Below are positions 15,496-25,438 of a stretch of 64,000 bases of DNA, piece by piece. Source of the DNA: Vibrio ziniensis (GTDB taxonomy: Bacteria; Pseudomonadota; Gammaproteobacteria; Enterobacterales; Vibrionaceae); assembly GCF_011064285.1 (NCBI RefSeq), contig NZ_CP049331.1, positions 1,240,001-1,304,000 of the forward strand, in the 5' to 3' direction. The position numbers were made by a program, and so were the translations under genes. Position 1 is the stretch's first letter. Each line of letters starts with the position of its first letter. Under the pieces are notes generated by a model. That model saw nothing but the letters and a program-made list of their open reading frames with translations, searched no databases and was not told where the DNA came from.

Positions 15496-17217
15496 TTATA
15501 AGGTCTGATTGAGTTGATAATAACGACCTTGTTTTGTCATGAGCTCTACATGGCTGCCATGCTCTACCACTTCACCTTGTTCAACCAAGCAAATACTATC
15601 CATCTCGTCCAAATTGATCAGACGGTGAGTAATGAACAGCACTGTTTTCCCTGAGAAGTGAGATTTAAACAGAGCCATAATCTGTTGCTCAGTTTGTTTG
15701 TCCAAACCTTCCGTAGGTTCATCCAACAGCAAAATAGGTGCGTTATGCAAAATAGCACGAGAGATGCCGATACGGCGTTTTTCTCCGCCGGACAACTGAC
15801 GTCCGCCGTCACCCAACCAAGCATCTAACCCCGGAGCTTCAAGTAGCTTCTCTAAGCCCACGCGTTCGAGTATTGCGCAAAGCTCTTTGTCACTGGCATC
15901 AGGTTTTGCCATCAACAAGTTATCGCGTAGGCTGCCATTTAGAATATCAACGCGTTGACTCACTACGCTGATCGAAGAACGTAAGTCGCTTTCGCTCCAT
16001 CTCTTTAGCGGTGTACCAGCGACTCGAATCTCACCTAGGTTAGTATCCCAGTAACGACATAGCAGTTGAATTAGCGTTGACTTACCTGAACCAGTTTGCC
16101 CAACAATCGCCAGCTTATGTCCTGCTGGAACCGAAACACTCACGTTGTTTAGGACTTGTTGATCACTATCTGGATATTGGAAAGCAACGTTGTCAAACTC
16201 AACAGAAAACTCACCTGTATGTGGTGCGTTTTGCTTAGGGAATGCAACATCTGGCTCGCTTAGAATGACTTCATTTAAGCGGCGTGCAGAAGTTAGTGTT
16301 TGACCCAAATGTTGGAAAGCGCCTGCAATCGGCATCAGCAATTCAAAACTCGCCATGGTTGCAAAGATCATCAGAGCAATCATAGGGTCAGGCGTTTGAC
16401 CATTCACACCATCAGCTGCCAGCCAAAGCATCAGAACCAGTGTCCAACCGTTAGCTAACAGCAGCAATGCTTGAGCAAGACCAGTAAAACTTGCGTTGAC
16501 CTTTTGATTAGTAAGCAGTTTTTCTTGAGCGGCATAAATGGCTTCACGGTAGCGTGATTCAGCACCAAAAATGGTGAGTTCACTATAGCCTTGTAGCCAA
16601 TCCATGGTGGCGATACGCATGCCCGCTTTGTTTTGGGTAAGTTCAGCACCGTTACGCTTACCTAACTTGTAGAACAAAACAGGCCAAAGCAGAAGTAACA
16701 CAAAGAGTACTGACCCCAACACTAAGCCAAGACTTGAATCGAACCAGCAAAGTAGGGCAGTAATTGCGGCAATGCCCAATACGCCAACGGTTACTGGGCT
16801 GATAAGACGTAAGTAAACATGGTCCATCGCGTCAATGTCAGCAACAAGGCGGTTCAGCAGATCGGCATCTCGAAGATTTGAAATGCGACCTGGGATCATA
16901 GGTGCGAGCTTTTCAAAGAAGAAAATACGCAGGTCAGTAAGCAGCTTAAATGTAGCATTATGACTGACTACACGTTCACCCCAACGGCCAGCGGTACGTC
17001 CCATAGCAAAGCCGCGAACAAACGCTCCCGGCAACATGTAGTTAAAGGTTTCGCGAGCAATCGTTAAGCCAGCTACTGCAGCTGCAGACAAAAACCAACC
17101 TGAAAGCGTCAGCAGACCTATTGATGCTAATAACGTCAGAAATGCCAATAACATGCCCAACGATAGACCAAACCAATGTTTCTTATACAGTTTTAGATAT
17201 GGCACTAAATCACGCAT
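15496..17217 (-). CDS. cydC: Thiol reductant ABC exporter subunit CydC
   Basis: CydC is half of the heterodimeric CydDC transporter, which moves glutathione/cysteine to the periplasm and is needed for cytochrome bd assembly. The 573-residue protein has six N-terminal membrane helices and a C-terminal ATPase domain with Walker A GQTGSGKST, Q-loop VVSQRVDI, signature LSGGEKRR, Walker B ILLLDEPTEGLD and H-loop FITHRL. It overlaps cydD by 8 bp, so the two subunits are translationally coupled. Confidence 0.96.
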   Translation of the reverse strand: MRDLVPYLKLYKKHWFGLSLGMLLAFLTLLASIGLLTLSGWFLSAAAVAGLTIARETFNYMLPGAFVRGFAMGRTAGRWGERVVSHNATFKLLTDLRIFFFEKLAPMIPGRISNLRDADLLNRLVADIDAMDHVYLRLISPVTVGVLGIAAITALLCWFDSSLGLVLGSVLFVLLLLWPVLFYKLGKRNGAELTQNKAGMRIATMDWLQGYSELTIFGAESRYREAIYAAQEKLLTNQKVNASFTGLAQALLLLANGWTLVLMLWLAADGVNGQTPDPMIALMIFATMASFELLMPIAGAFQHLGQTLTSARRLNEVILSEPDVAFPKQNAPHTGEFSVEFDNVAFQYPDSDQQVLNNVSVSVPAGHKLAIVGQTGSGKSTLIQLLCRYWDTNLGEIRVAGTPLKRWSESDLRSSISVVSQRVDILNGSLRDNLLMAKPDASDKELCAILERVGLEKLLEAPGLDAWLGDGGRQLSGGEKRRIGISRAILHNAPILLLDEPTEGLDKQTEQQIMALFKSHFSGKTVLFITHRLINLDEMDSICLVEQGEVVEHGSHVELMTKQGRYYQLNQTL

Positions 17218-19012
17218 CTAAATTCCCCTTATCAGCTTCTTCTACGGCTTGATTCGACGCTAACATTGAGGCAAACAGACCTTCTTGTTGGCTTAACGTA
17301 TTGAAGTCTCCTGATTGTTCAAGCTTACCATCGCGCATGACGAGAATTTGATGTACCGATTTCAACGGTAACAATTGGTGCGTAACCAGCAGTGCTGTTT
17401 TGTCAGCGAGTTGAGTAGTTAGACCTTGCATGACTAACTGCTCACTGCGAGCATCCAAACTCGCGGTTGGTTCATCGAGCAGCCAGAACCGACCTTTCTG
17501 CAGCATAGCGCGAGCCAATGCCAAACGCTGTGCCTGACCGACTGATAAACCGCCGGAACGGTCACTGATCATGTAATCCAAACCATGCTTGTTCACAAAC
17601 TCAGAGGCATAGGCATTATCCAATACTTCTTGAACTGTGCTATCAGCAATATTGCTTTTACCTAAGGTTACATTGTCACGTATCGTGCCGTGTACAAGTA
17701 ATGGGTTTTGTCCAACCCAACTAATTGCTTTACGCCAGCTTGCATGATCCAGTTGGCTAAGCTCTATGCCGTTAATCGTTAAGCTGCCTTGGTATGGCAT
17801 AAATCCGAGAATTGCGTTGATTAGGCTTGTTTTACCTGCACCACTAGGACCAACAAGCGCTGTCGTTTCACGGTTATTTAATGTGAAAGAGATTGGTCCA
17901 ACTAAGCGTTTACCTTCAGGGCTAAGTACTTCCAAATCAAGGGCAACAATTTCAATCGAATTGTGATTCGAATCTTCATCAACAGGAAGCGCTGTAGTAC
18001 CTGAGGCTACTTTACTTACGTCTATCTGAAGGAACTCCACAATGCTTTCAGCGGCACCAACGGCTTGTTGTTTTGCATGGTAATAGGTACCAAGCTCACG
18101 CAGAGGTTGGTAGAACTCAGGGGCTAGAATAAGAATGAACAGCCCTGAGAATAACGTGACTCCTGCGCCGTAGTAGCCAAACTCTAGTTCGCCAATAAAA
18201 CTAAAACCAAAGTAAACAGCAGTAATCGCAATTGAGATTGAAGTGAAAAACTCAAGCACTGCGGAAGATAAGAATGCTATACGTAAAACGTCCATAGTGC
18301 GCTTTCGGAACACTTCAGATGCTCCACGCATATGCTCAGTTTCGGCTGCAGTGCGGTCAAACAGTCGAATCGTCGTCATAGATTGAAGACGATCGTAGAA
18401 GTGACCAGAGAGGCGTTGCAGTGCTTTGAAGTTCTTTCTACCTGCGTCTGCTGCTTTGATGCCAACAAGTGCCATAAACAGCGGTACAAGAGGGGCGGTA
18501 ATAAGAAAGATTAGGCCCGCAGCCCAGTTCACAGGGAAAACAACAATAAGAATGACAAACGGGATTAATACGGAAAGCGACATTTGCGGCAGATAACGCG
18601 CAAAGAAGTCGTGCATGTTTTCCACCTGTTCCAGAGTCAGGGTTGCCCATGCGCCCGCAGGCTTGCCTTTGATATAAGCAGGACCTAATTCACGCAGTTT
18701 GTCGAAGATTAACTGGCGGATATAAATACGGATCTCTTTTCCGGCTTTAAAGCCAGTAATCTCTCGTCCCCAAGTACATGCAGCGCGCGCGGCTACCGTT
18801 GCGATTAACCCTAGGAAGTAGGGGATTAGCGAGTACTTATCTGCGTGTTCAATAATCAACTGATGCAGAATGGTGGCGAGAAGTGCTGCTTGACCAAGCA
18901 GAAATACACTTGAAAGTACTCCAAGCCCGACAGCAATCATAAGCCAGCGTTTGGCTAATTTACTTTGCTGCTTGAGCCATGCATTCAAGCTACGTTGTTT
19001 TTTCTTATCCAT
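17210..19012 (-). CDS. cydD: Thiol reductant ABC exporter subunit CydD
   Basis: This 600-residue partner of CydC is an inner-membrane ABC half-transporter. It has membrane helices in the first about 330 residues, then Walker A GPSGAGKTS, Q-loop WVGQNPLL, signature LSVGQAQR and Walker B FWLLDEPTASLD. The signature deviates from LSGGQ (Ser-Val-Gly), as in other CydD proteins. It begins MDKKKQRSLNAWLKQQSKLAKRW. First gene of the cydDC operon, about 375 bp downstream of trxB. Confidence 0.96.
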   Translation of the reverse strand: MDKKKQRSLNAWLKQQSKLAKRWLMIAVGLGVLSSVFLLGQAALLATILHQLIIEHADKYSLIPYFLGLIATVAARAACTWGREITGFKAGKEIRIYIRQLIFDKLRELGPAYIKGKPAGAWATLTLEQVENMHDFFARYLPQMSLSVLIPFVILIVVFPVNWAAGLIFLITAPLVPLFMALVGIKAADAGRKNFKALQRLSGHFYDRLQSMTTIRLFDRTAAETEHMRGASEVFRKRTMDVLRIAFLSSAVLEFFTSISIAITAVYFGFSFIGELEFGYYGAGVTLFSGLFILILAPEFYQPLRELGTYYHAKQQAVGAAESIVEFLQIDVSKVASGTTALPVDEDSNHNSIEIVALDLEVLSPEGKRLVGPISFTLNNRETTALVGPSGAGKTSLINAILGFMPYQGSLTINGIELSQLDHASWRKAISWVGQNPLLVHGTIRDNVTLGKSNIADSTVQEVLDNAYASEFVNKHGLDYMISDRSGGLSVGQAQRLALARAMLQKGRFWLLDEPTASLDARSEQLVMQGLTTQLADKTALLVTHQLLPLKSVHQILVMRDGKLEQSGDFNTLSQQEGLFASMLASNQAVEEADKGNLDA

Positions 19013-19195
19013 TATGTAAAGGCTTAATCATAATTATTATGTAATCCCTTCCTAATTGGAGTTACCGCGGCTCTGACTGCGTTAAGGTGTTCCAATCACC
19101 GTGTTTCACGGAGTTCATGGAAGCTCATTCACATGCCGCCGAGCTATTACGCCAATGAGTTGGGGCTTTGTTGAGGCTGTGTAGTATACAAAAGA

Positions 19196-19222
19196 AAACC
19201 CAGCGGATATACCGCTGGGTTT
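19196..19222 (-). terminator. Terminator downstream of trxB
   Basis: AAACCCAGCGG (19196-19206) and CCGCTGGGTTT (19212-19222) form a perfect 11-bp stem with a 5-base loop, followed on the minus strand by TCTTTTG. It lies on the cydD side of the ERIC element and would end trxB transcription. The rest of 19013-19195 probably carries the cydD promoter; no clear boxes were assigned. Confidence 0.8.
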
Positions 19223-19225
19223 ATG

Positions 19226-19352
19226 ATATTCCCATCCTATTTGAAATTGCAGGGGTGTTAACTGCGTTCTTTCGCCCCAATCACATAGTTATCTATGCTC
19301 ATGGGGACTCAATCACTTTTTGCCTACCTGCAATCCCAACTAGTTTGTGCAT
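19226..19352. repeat. ERIC (IRU) intergenic repeat element
   Basis: This imperfect palindrome of about 127 bp matches the ERIC consensus as remembered. Shared blocks include GCCCCAATCACATAG ... CTATGCTCATGGGGA (consensus CCCCAGTCACTTACTTATG...CTCCTGGGGATTCACT), the nearby TTTGCCTACCTGCAATC (consensus TTGCCGCCTTCCTGCAACTC) and AACTGCGTTCTTTC. The outer parts ATTGCAGG and CCTGCAAT are complementary. ERICs are non-coding, non-autonomous palindromic elements found between genes of enterobacteria and vibrios. Here it lies in the trxB 3' region. Confidence 0.9.
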
Positions 19353-19387
19353 AACTTTATGACAATTGAAGCAAACTAATTGTGTGC

Positions 19388-20362
<975 letters not shown>

Positions 20363-20518
20363 TCAATGATCGAAAAGTTAATTCGATTGTAGGGATAATT
20401 CGCTAGGAATAAAAGGATAAACAGCCGAATAAATGGTTATAATTTAGAATTGTAAATAGCGTTGAATTCCTTGTTTTTAAAAGGGATTTATCGACTAATT
20501 TTCAAGATGGAGAAGAAA

Positions 20519-20908
20519 ATGGCAGGAATAACAGACTTACAACAACTACTTAGATCAATGCAGCCGCATTTGGCTGAAGAAGAATTTGTATTTTGTAGTG
20601 TGACTGGAAGCGCAGAAGACTACTTTTCATGGAAGCCCTTAGCCATATTTTACGAACAAGAAGGCATAAGCCTGGTGGTTACAAAGCAAACAGCGGAAGA
20701 GAATTACGTCGAGTTTGATAACACCTACAAACAAATCACACTCACTGTACATTCTAGCCTTGATGCTGTCGGTTTAACGGCTGCTGTTTCAACAAAATTG
20801 GCTGATCATGGTATTAGTGCCAACGTGATTGCCGCGTTTTATCACGATCATATTTTTGTGCAGTCTCGTCATGCTAATAAAGCATTGAAGCTGCTAGAGA
20901 GTTGGTAA
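20519..20908 (+). CDS. ACT-domain protein
   Basis: From the ATG at 20519, behind GGAGAAG, the protein has 129 residues starting MAGITDLQQLLRSMQPHLAEEEFVFC. The C-terminal part (LTVHSSLDAVGLTAAVSTKLADHGISANVIAAFYHDHIFV) has the beta-alpha-beta layout and glycine turns of an ACT regulatory domain (DUF2241/ACT_7-type small proteins). Such domains usually bind amino acids; the ligand is unknown. An extended frame to 20462 is not favoured. Divergent from trxB. Confidence 0.85.
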   Translation: MAGITDLQQLLRSMQPHLAEEEFVFCSVTGSAEDYFSWKPLAIFYEQEGISLVVTKQTAEENYVEFDNTYKQITLTVHSSLDAVGLTAAVSTKLADHGISANVIAAFYHDHIFVQSRHANKALKLLESW

Positions 20909-20985
20909 AACGGAGTAAGAAGCTTGTGCATGCTCCACTCACTCCCATCGCGATTTTAACTTTCTATTTGTCTCAAGTTGACTTC

Positions 20986-21012
20986 AGCCTAGCGCTTTAA
21001 TCTAGGCTTTCC
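20986..21012 (+). terminator. Weak terminator after the ACT-domain gene
   Basis: AGCCTAG (20986-20992) and CTAGGCT (21002-21008) form a 7-bp stem with a 9-base loop followed by TTCCTCTCTTT. Confidence 0.5.
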
Positions 21013-21342
21013 TCTCTTTGCATTGCAATTTTTGCAGCGCAAAATTCTATACAAGTATTTGGTCTTTGTGTGCCCAGTAAAGATCTTAGTTTCTATAATT
21101 AATACTTTTAAATCAAATTGTTAATTTCTTTTGAGTTAAAGCATCCAAATTCTCAATACAGCGCTGTGAATAATTGAATTAATTCACTTAATATTATTTA
21201 TTTAGTGGTGTTATATTTTGTTTTGTTTGTGTGAGTAGTTTTTATTGCCATTAAAATTGGAATTAACCAAATTACTGCGTACTATAAATGTAAATTAATT
21301 GTTAAATATAATAATAACAAAAGTGTCTTCATTAAGGAGTCG
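21013..21342 (+). other. AT-rich promoter region of the oxygenase-PLP operon
   Basis: About 330 bases without a gene, strongly AT-rich toward the operon. Several TATAAT-like hexamers make a confident promoter choice impossible. An AAGGAG ribosome site at 21334-21339 precedes the ATG. No operator palindrome is obvious. Confidence 0.5.
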
Positions 21343-22002
21343 ATGATGTTGCACTCACACTTAAATACCCTACATATCACTCAATTGAGCAAAAACGCGT
21401 TGTCGCAACTTGCGCCATCTTTTGTCTCGCTGCCACATACTGAACATGCAGATGGCCAGTATCGACTACGTCGCTACTCAGTCGTGAGATTTATCGCTGG
21501 AGATGTTGTTCCTACAGATAAACACGAATTCATGCAGTCTGACGATATCAATCATTTCCAAGGAAATGTTATTCGCCATTTTGAACCAATTTTATCCTCA
21601 ACAATAAAGAGTGAAGGGATGAGAGAAATGTGCGAACTGTTCGTTGCTAGTAATGAGTTACCTGATGGGCAGGAAATTGAAATTCACCAGATGCGTATTG
21701 CGGCTATCTACGATGAAACTCAGGTCGCACCTGAAGGTGTTCACCAAGATGGCTTTGATCATATCGCTATTATCGGTATAGACAGACACAACATTGTGGG
21801 TGGTGAGATCATGCTTTATCAAGATTGTCATGATGCACCATTCTTCCGTAAGGTTTTGGATAATGGGGAAGTGGCTATGCTAGCTGACAACAAGCTTTGG
21901 CATAATGCTCGTCCTATACGCTCAATCGAGCATGGTGAAGAAGGGCATATGGATGTATTTGTACTCACTGCGAAAGGAGTAAAAAATGCTCTTCAATCTT
22001 GA
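21343..22002 (+). CDS. 2OG-Fe(II) dioxygenase family protein (PF10014 type)
   Basis: This 219-residue cytosolic protein has the iron facial triad of the family: His134 and Asp136 in EGVHQDGFDH and His187 in LWHNARPI, followed by Arg193 as candidate 2-oxoglutarate ligand. The PF10014 family includes bacterial free-L-amino-acid hydroxylases such as isoleucine dioxygenase, and BsmA. It overlaps the next gene, a PLP enzyme, by 17 bp, so the two probably act on the same small molecule, possibly hydroxylating then cleaving or transaminating it. The substrate is not evident. A second ATG three bases later is an equally good start. Confidence 0.85.
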   Translation: MMLHSHLNTLHITQLSKNALSQLAPSFVSLPHTEHADGQYRLRRYSVVRFIAGDVVPTDKHEFMQSDDINHFQGNVIRHFEPILSSTIKSEGMREMCELFVASNELPDGQEIEIHQMRIAAIYDETQVAPEGVHQDGFDHIAIIGIDRHNIVGGEIMLYQDCHDAPFFRKVLDNGEVAMLADNKLWHNARPIRSIEHGEEGHMDVFVLTAKGVKNALQS

Positions 22003-23212
22003 TGCTGTCAGAGACCAATTCTCAGCGCTATCGCAGATGTATAACGATAAGCCTGTAGTTTTTTTTGATGGGCCGGGCGGATCGCAAGTTCCTCATTCTG
22101 TTATCGAAAAGATGTCCCACTACCTTGGCAATTACAACTCCAATCTAGGCGGTCACTATTTTTCTAGCCGAATTACGACGGATTTAATGCAAGATGCCCG
22201 AGAGCATGTTCAAGCACTTTTGAATGCTGAATCCTCTGGAAATATCGTGTTTGGTGCCAACATGACATCTCTGACTTTCCAGTTAAGCCGAGCTATCAGC
22301 CGAGAGTGGAACGAAGGTGATGAAGTTATAGTGACCGCACTGGATCACTATTCGAATGTATCCACTTGGCAGCAAGCAGCGCATGACAAAGGGGTTATTG
22401 TTCATCAAGCGCAAGTGGATGCCAAAGATTGTACGTTGGATACAGAACATCTGCTTTCCCTCATCAATGCAAACACTAAGTTGGTGGCGGTGACCTACGC
22501 TTCTAATACAACGGGGTCGATAGTCGATGTAAAACGTATCGTAGATGAGGCTCATCGCTTTGGCGCGATTGTCTATGTGGATGCGGTTCACTACGCGCCT
22601 CATCACTTGATTGATGTGCAAGAATTAGGATGTGATTTCTTAGCCTGTTCCGCATATAAGTTTTTTGGTCCGCATGTGGGTATAGCCTATGTTGCACCAC
22701 ATTGGCTGCATGCGTTGAAGCCTTATAAAGTAGAGCCTGCAATCAATATTGGTCCGGGGCGTTATGAAACGGGAACTCAAAGTTTTGAAGGCCTAGCTGG
22801 TGTTATTGCGGCGATTGAGTATCTCGCACAATGGGGAAATCCAGAAGACAATTTACGTCAACGTCTGGTTACCAGCTTTGAGCAATACAATCACCATGAG
22901 CAGCAGCTCAGCGAGTATTTTCTTAAAAAATTAACTCAGTTAAAGGGCGTTACACTTTATGGTTTGCCAGATGCGGATAGTGAAAAGCGTACGCCAACCT
23001 TCGCCATTCGTTTGAACAGTTTTCCCCCTGAGTTTGTGGCGAAAACTTTGGGTGAACACAATATTTGTGTCTGGAACGGGCACTTCTACGCTTTAGGTCT
23101 GGTTCGTCAGCTTGGATTGGAACAAAGTGGTGGTGTAATTCGCATAGGATTTATGCATTACAACACCAAAAATGAAATTGATGAGCTGTTTAAGGTGCTT
23201 TCAACTTTATAG
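21986..23212 (+). CDS. Class V aminotransferase / cysteine desulfurase-like PLP enzyme
   Basis: This 408-residue fold-type I PLP enzyme resembles the cysteine desulfurase-like subfamily represented by V. cholerae VC1184. PLP site elements are His121 (ALDHYSN), Asp199 (YVDAVHY) and the Schiff-base Lys225 (CSAYKFFGPH). No cysteine-loop active-site motif typical of true IscS/SufS was recognised near the C-terminus, so sulfur transfer is not certain. Good ribosome site AAAGGAG inside the end of the dioxygenase gene. Likely partner of that oxygenase. Confidence 0.88.
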   Translation: MLFNLDAVRDQFSALSQMYNDKPVVFFDGPGGSQVPHSVIEKMSHYLGNYNSNLGGHYFSSRITTDLMQDAREHVQALLNAESSGNIVFGANMTSLTFQLSRAISREWNEGDEVIVTALDHYSNVSTWQQAAHDKGVIVHQAQVDAKDCTLDTEHLLSLINANTKLVAVTYASNTTGSIVDVKRIVDEAHRFGAIVYVDAVHYAPHHLIDVQELGCDFLACSAYKFFGPHVGIAYVAPHWLHALKPYKVEPAINIGPGRYETGTQSFEGLAGVIAAIEYLAQWGNPEDNLRQRLVTSFEQYNHHEQQLSEYFLKKLTQLKGVTLYGLPDADSEKRTPTFAIRLNSFPPEFVAKTLGEHNICVWNGHFYALGLVRQLGLEQSGGVIRIGFMHYNTKNEIDELFKVLSTL

Positions 23213-23229
23213 GTCACCATTGCGAATGA

Positions 23230-23266
23230 GAAGAGGCTCGGTAGTTCACCGAGTCTCTTCTTTTTT
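23230..23266 (+). terminator. Terminator of the oxygenase-PLP operon
   Basis: GAAGAGGCTCGG and CCGAGTCTCTTC (11 of 12 paired, 7-base loop) are followed by six T, 17 bp after the stop. Confidence 0.92.
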
Positions 23267-23294
23267 ATAAATAGAGTCTATTCATAAACGGAGT

Positions 23295-24134
23295 TTATTC
23301 AGCACTCACTTCGACTTCATAAGAAGTGAATTTACGAATGTTAATAACACCTGTATCAAGGATAAGGTACTGACCTTTAATACCTTGCAAGATACCGCTA
23401 ACTACAGGCTCTTTGTCGAAGTTGTGCGAAGCGATTTTGGTTGGAAACACCTCAACAGGGTATTGAATATCGGTAATTTGAGCGCCGATTTCTTCAATGG
23501 CATCCTCACCAAATCGTTGTTTTAGCTCAGCGATTTTTTCTTCTAACAGTGGGCGAAGTTTAGTGAATTGTTCCTCTAAGGGTAGTGGTTCACCGTTGCC
23601 TTTGAGCAGCGTACGCCAGTTTGTTTTGTCGGCAATGTGTTTAGCCAGTTCAACTTCAATCAAACCAGAAATATGTCGAGTTTTTACCTTGTAGATAGGT
23701 AACCCTTGTGTCGCGCCTTGGTCAATCCAACGAGTAGGAATTTGTGTGTGACGAGTAATACCAACTTTCAAACTGGATGTGTTAGACAAGTAGACATAAT
23801 GGTCAACCATGCAATGATCTTGTGCCCAGTCCGGTTCACGACATGTACCTTGGTCAAAGTGACAAGTCTCTGGTTTCATGATGCACATGTCGCAGCTTGC
23901 TAGCTTGGTCATGCACACAAAGCAGTGCCCTTGCGAATAACTTTTCTTAGTCTTTTTGCCGCATGAACAACAGAAGATATTGCCCGTGTGTTTGAGCGTG
24001 ATCGGCTTATTGATAAAAGGATTTAGGTCGACAAAACCTTCTCCGACAGGCAATTGGTAGTGGACAGTTTCGCCCAGCTCAGCGCGCATTTTGTTTAATA
24101 CGCCAGATGCGATGACAGACATGACATTACTCAT
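23295..24134 (-). CDS. DUF2797 family zinc-binding protein
   Basis: This 279-residue protein has a cluster of cysteines (FCCSCGKKTKKSYSQGHCFVCMTKLASCDMC, given here only as a Cys-rich band at about 53-85, then FDQGTCREPDW). That suggests one or two zinc sites. It is followed by HYVYLSNTSSLKVGITR...RWIDQGA, which looks like a GIY-YIG-type core. The family is widespread in gammaproteobacteria without an assigned function; nucleic-acid processing is a reasonable guess. Single gene. Confidence 0.85.
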   Translation of the reverse strand: MSNVMSVIASGVLNKMRAELGETVHYQLPVGEGFVDLNPFINKPITLKHTGNIFCCSCGKKTKKSYSQGHCFVCMTKLASCDMCIMKPETCHFDQGTCREPDWAQDHCMVDHYVYLSNTSSLKVGITRHTQIPTRWIDQGATQGLPIYKVKTRHISGLIEVELAKHIADKTNWRTLLKGNGEPLPLEEQFTKLRPLLEEKIAELKQRFGEDAIEEIGAQITDIQYPVEVFPTKIASHNFDKEPVVSGILQGIKGQYLILDTGVINIRKFTSYEVEVSAE

Positions 24135-24203
24135 TTTCTATTAGTTTGCGCCAACTTTAACAAAAAAGATGGCGACAAAAAACGAATAATTGAAAGGAAA
24201 AAC

Positions 24204-24923
24204 CTATTGAGAGTCGTTCTTATTTGACGGTTCGGCCTGCTCTTCTACTATTTCATCAACAGACGTTGTATTCGTCGGCTCAATGATGATTGGTTCTTTA
24301 GGTCCTAAGAACTTAGGTTGGGTATTGAAGATATAGAGATCGAAAAACGCTTTTGTGCGCGCGAACACTTCGCGAGTACGGGTTTTAATACCCGAATGGT
24401 TAATAGGGTCGGAAACTGCTAAGCAAGTGGCATTGATGTCATGATACTGAGCAATGAACAGTGCTCGTTCACAATGAAAGCGTTGAGTGATAATTAAGAA
24501 GTTATCGGTATCAAAAATTGTTTTGGCGCGAACGATGGAGTCTAAGGTTCGGAACCCTGCGTAATCGAGGAAAATATTACCTTCGGGTATACCTGCTTTA
24601 AGCAAATCTCTCTTCATCGTCCACGGTTCGTTGTAAGAACGATGAGCATTATCACCACTTAGCAGAAATCGACTCACTTTACCCAGTTCGTAGAGTGAAA
24701 TCGCAGCATTAATACGGTGAGAGTAATACTCGTTGAGCGTCTTGCCCAAATACTTACTGGTGCCCAAAACAACAGCCACCTGAAATTCAGGAACCTGAGT
24801 AATATCGCTGATGATATGATCTTTGCTTTTCCAACTTACCCACCGATCTATACCATATACGGACAGAGCACTTAGCATTAATAAGACTAAGATAAGTTGT
24901 AGCCCATGCTTAAGTAAAGACAT
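24204..24923 (-). CDS. sanA: SanA/YdcF-type envelope protein (DUF218)
   Basis: This protein of about 239 residues has one N-terminal membrane helix (MSLLKHGLQLILVLLMLSAL) and a periplasmic DUF218 domain. Its VVLGTSKYLG, LLSGDNAHRSYNEP, DYAGFRTLDSIVRAK and ITQRFHCERALFIA match E. coli SanA almost word for word. SanA supports envelope integrity and vancomycin resistance at high temperature; the exact reaction is unknown. The frame is open to 25043, overlapping the upstream gene, but the start at 24923 aligns with E. coli SanA. A charged C-terminal tail follows the domain. Confidence 0.9.
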   Translation of the reverse strand: MSLLKHGLQLILVLLMLSALSVYGIDRWVSWKSKDHIISDITQVPEFQVAVVLGTSKYLGKTLNEYYSHRINAAISLYELGKVSRFLLSGDNAHRSYNEPWTMKRDLLKAGIPEGNIFLDYAGFRTLDSIVRAKTIFDTDNFLIITQRFHCERALFIAQYHDINATCLAVSDPINHSGIKTRTREVFARTKAFFDLYIFNTQPKFLGPKEPIIIEPTNTTSVDEIVEEQAEPSNKNDSQ

Positions 24924-24979
24924 GCCTTTTATATTGTCACACTTAAACTTATGCATGTGCATATTCAGAGAATTCAACT

Positions 24980-25303
24980 TTAGATTTGACGATGTTTTTG
25001 AGCCCATAATCCAATTACAACGAAACTGCCTGTGACTAAACAAAACATCATGCCCCGTTCTAAGTTAGAGAGTGTCCGAGCTAAGTAAGGGCTTGCTTTG
25101 ATGATAATCAATCCGTAACCAAATGCATTGACTAAGATAAAGGCGATGGTTCTAAAAATAAAGTGCTGATTACCCATAATACGGCGTAATAAAGCATTAA
25201 TTTCACCACCAAGCATAACCAGCAAGCAAGCGACTAAGGCAACAGAAATATCGCTAAGATAAGGGGTAATGTAGTGTCCAGCAGGAGCAAAGAAACTCAG
25301 CAT
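24980..25303 (-). CDS. DUF3392 family small membrane protein
   Basis: A 107-residue protein with about four hydrophobic helices and a charged loop NALLRRIMGNQHF in the middle. It fits the DUF3392 family of vibrios and relatives. It precedes sanA by 56 bp and is probably co-transcribed with it. Function unknown. Confidence 0.8.
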   Translation of the reverse strand: MLSFFAPAGHYITPYLSDISVALVACLLVMLGGEINALLRRIMGNQHFIFRTIAFILVNAFGYGLIIIKASPYLARTLSNLERGMMFCLVTGSFVVIGLWAQKHRQI

Positions 25304-25399
25304 GTTTTATGTTCCAAAACGTATAGTTATATCGTAAATAGATAGTTATTCATCAAGTAGGTAACCATTTACCAAGTGGATGGTTGTTGGTCAAACAAA

Positions 25400-25429
25400 A
25401 AGCCCCCAGAGTTAAGTTTGAGGGGGCTT
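25400..25429 (-). terminator. maeA terminator
   Basis: AAGCCCCC and GGGGGCTT form an 8-bp GC-rich stem with a 14-base loop, followed on the minus strand by TTTGTTTG, 9 bp after the maeA stop. Confidence 0.9.
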
Positions 25430-25438
25430 AGGTATAAA

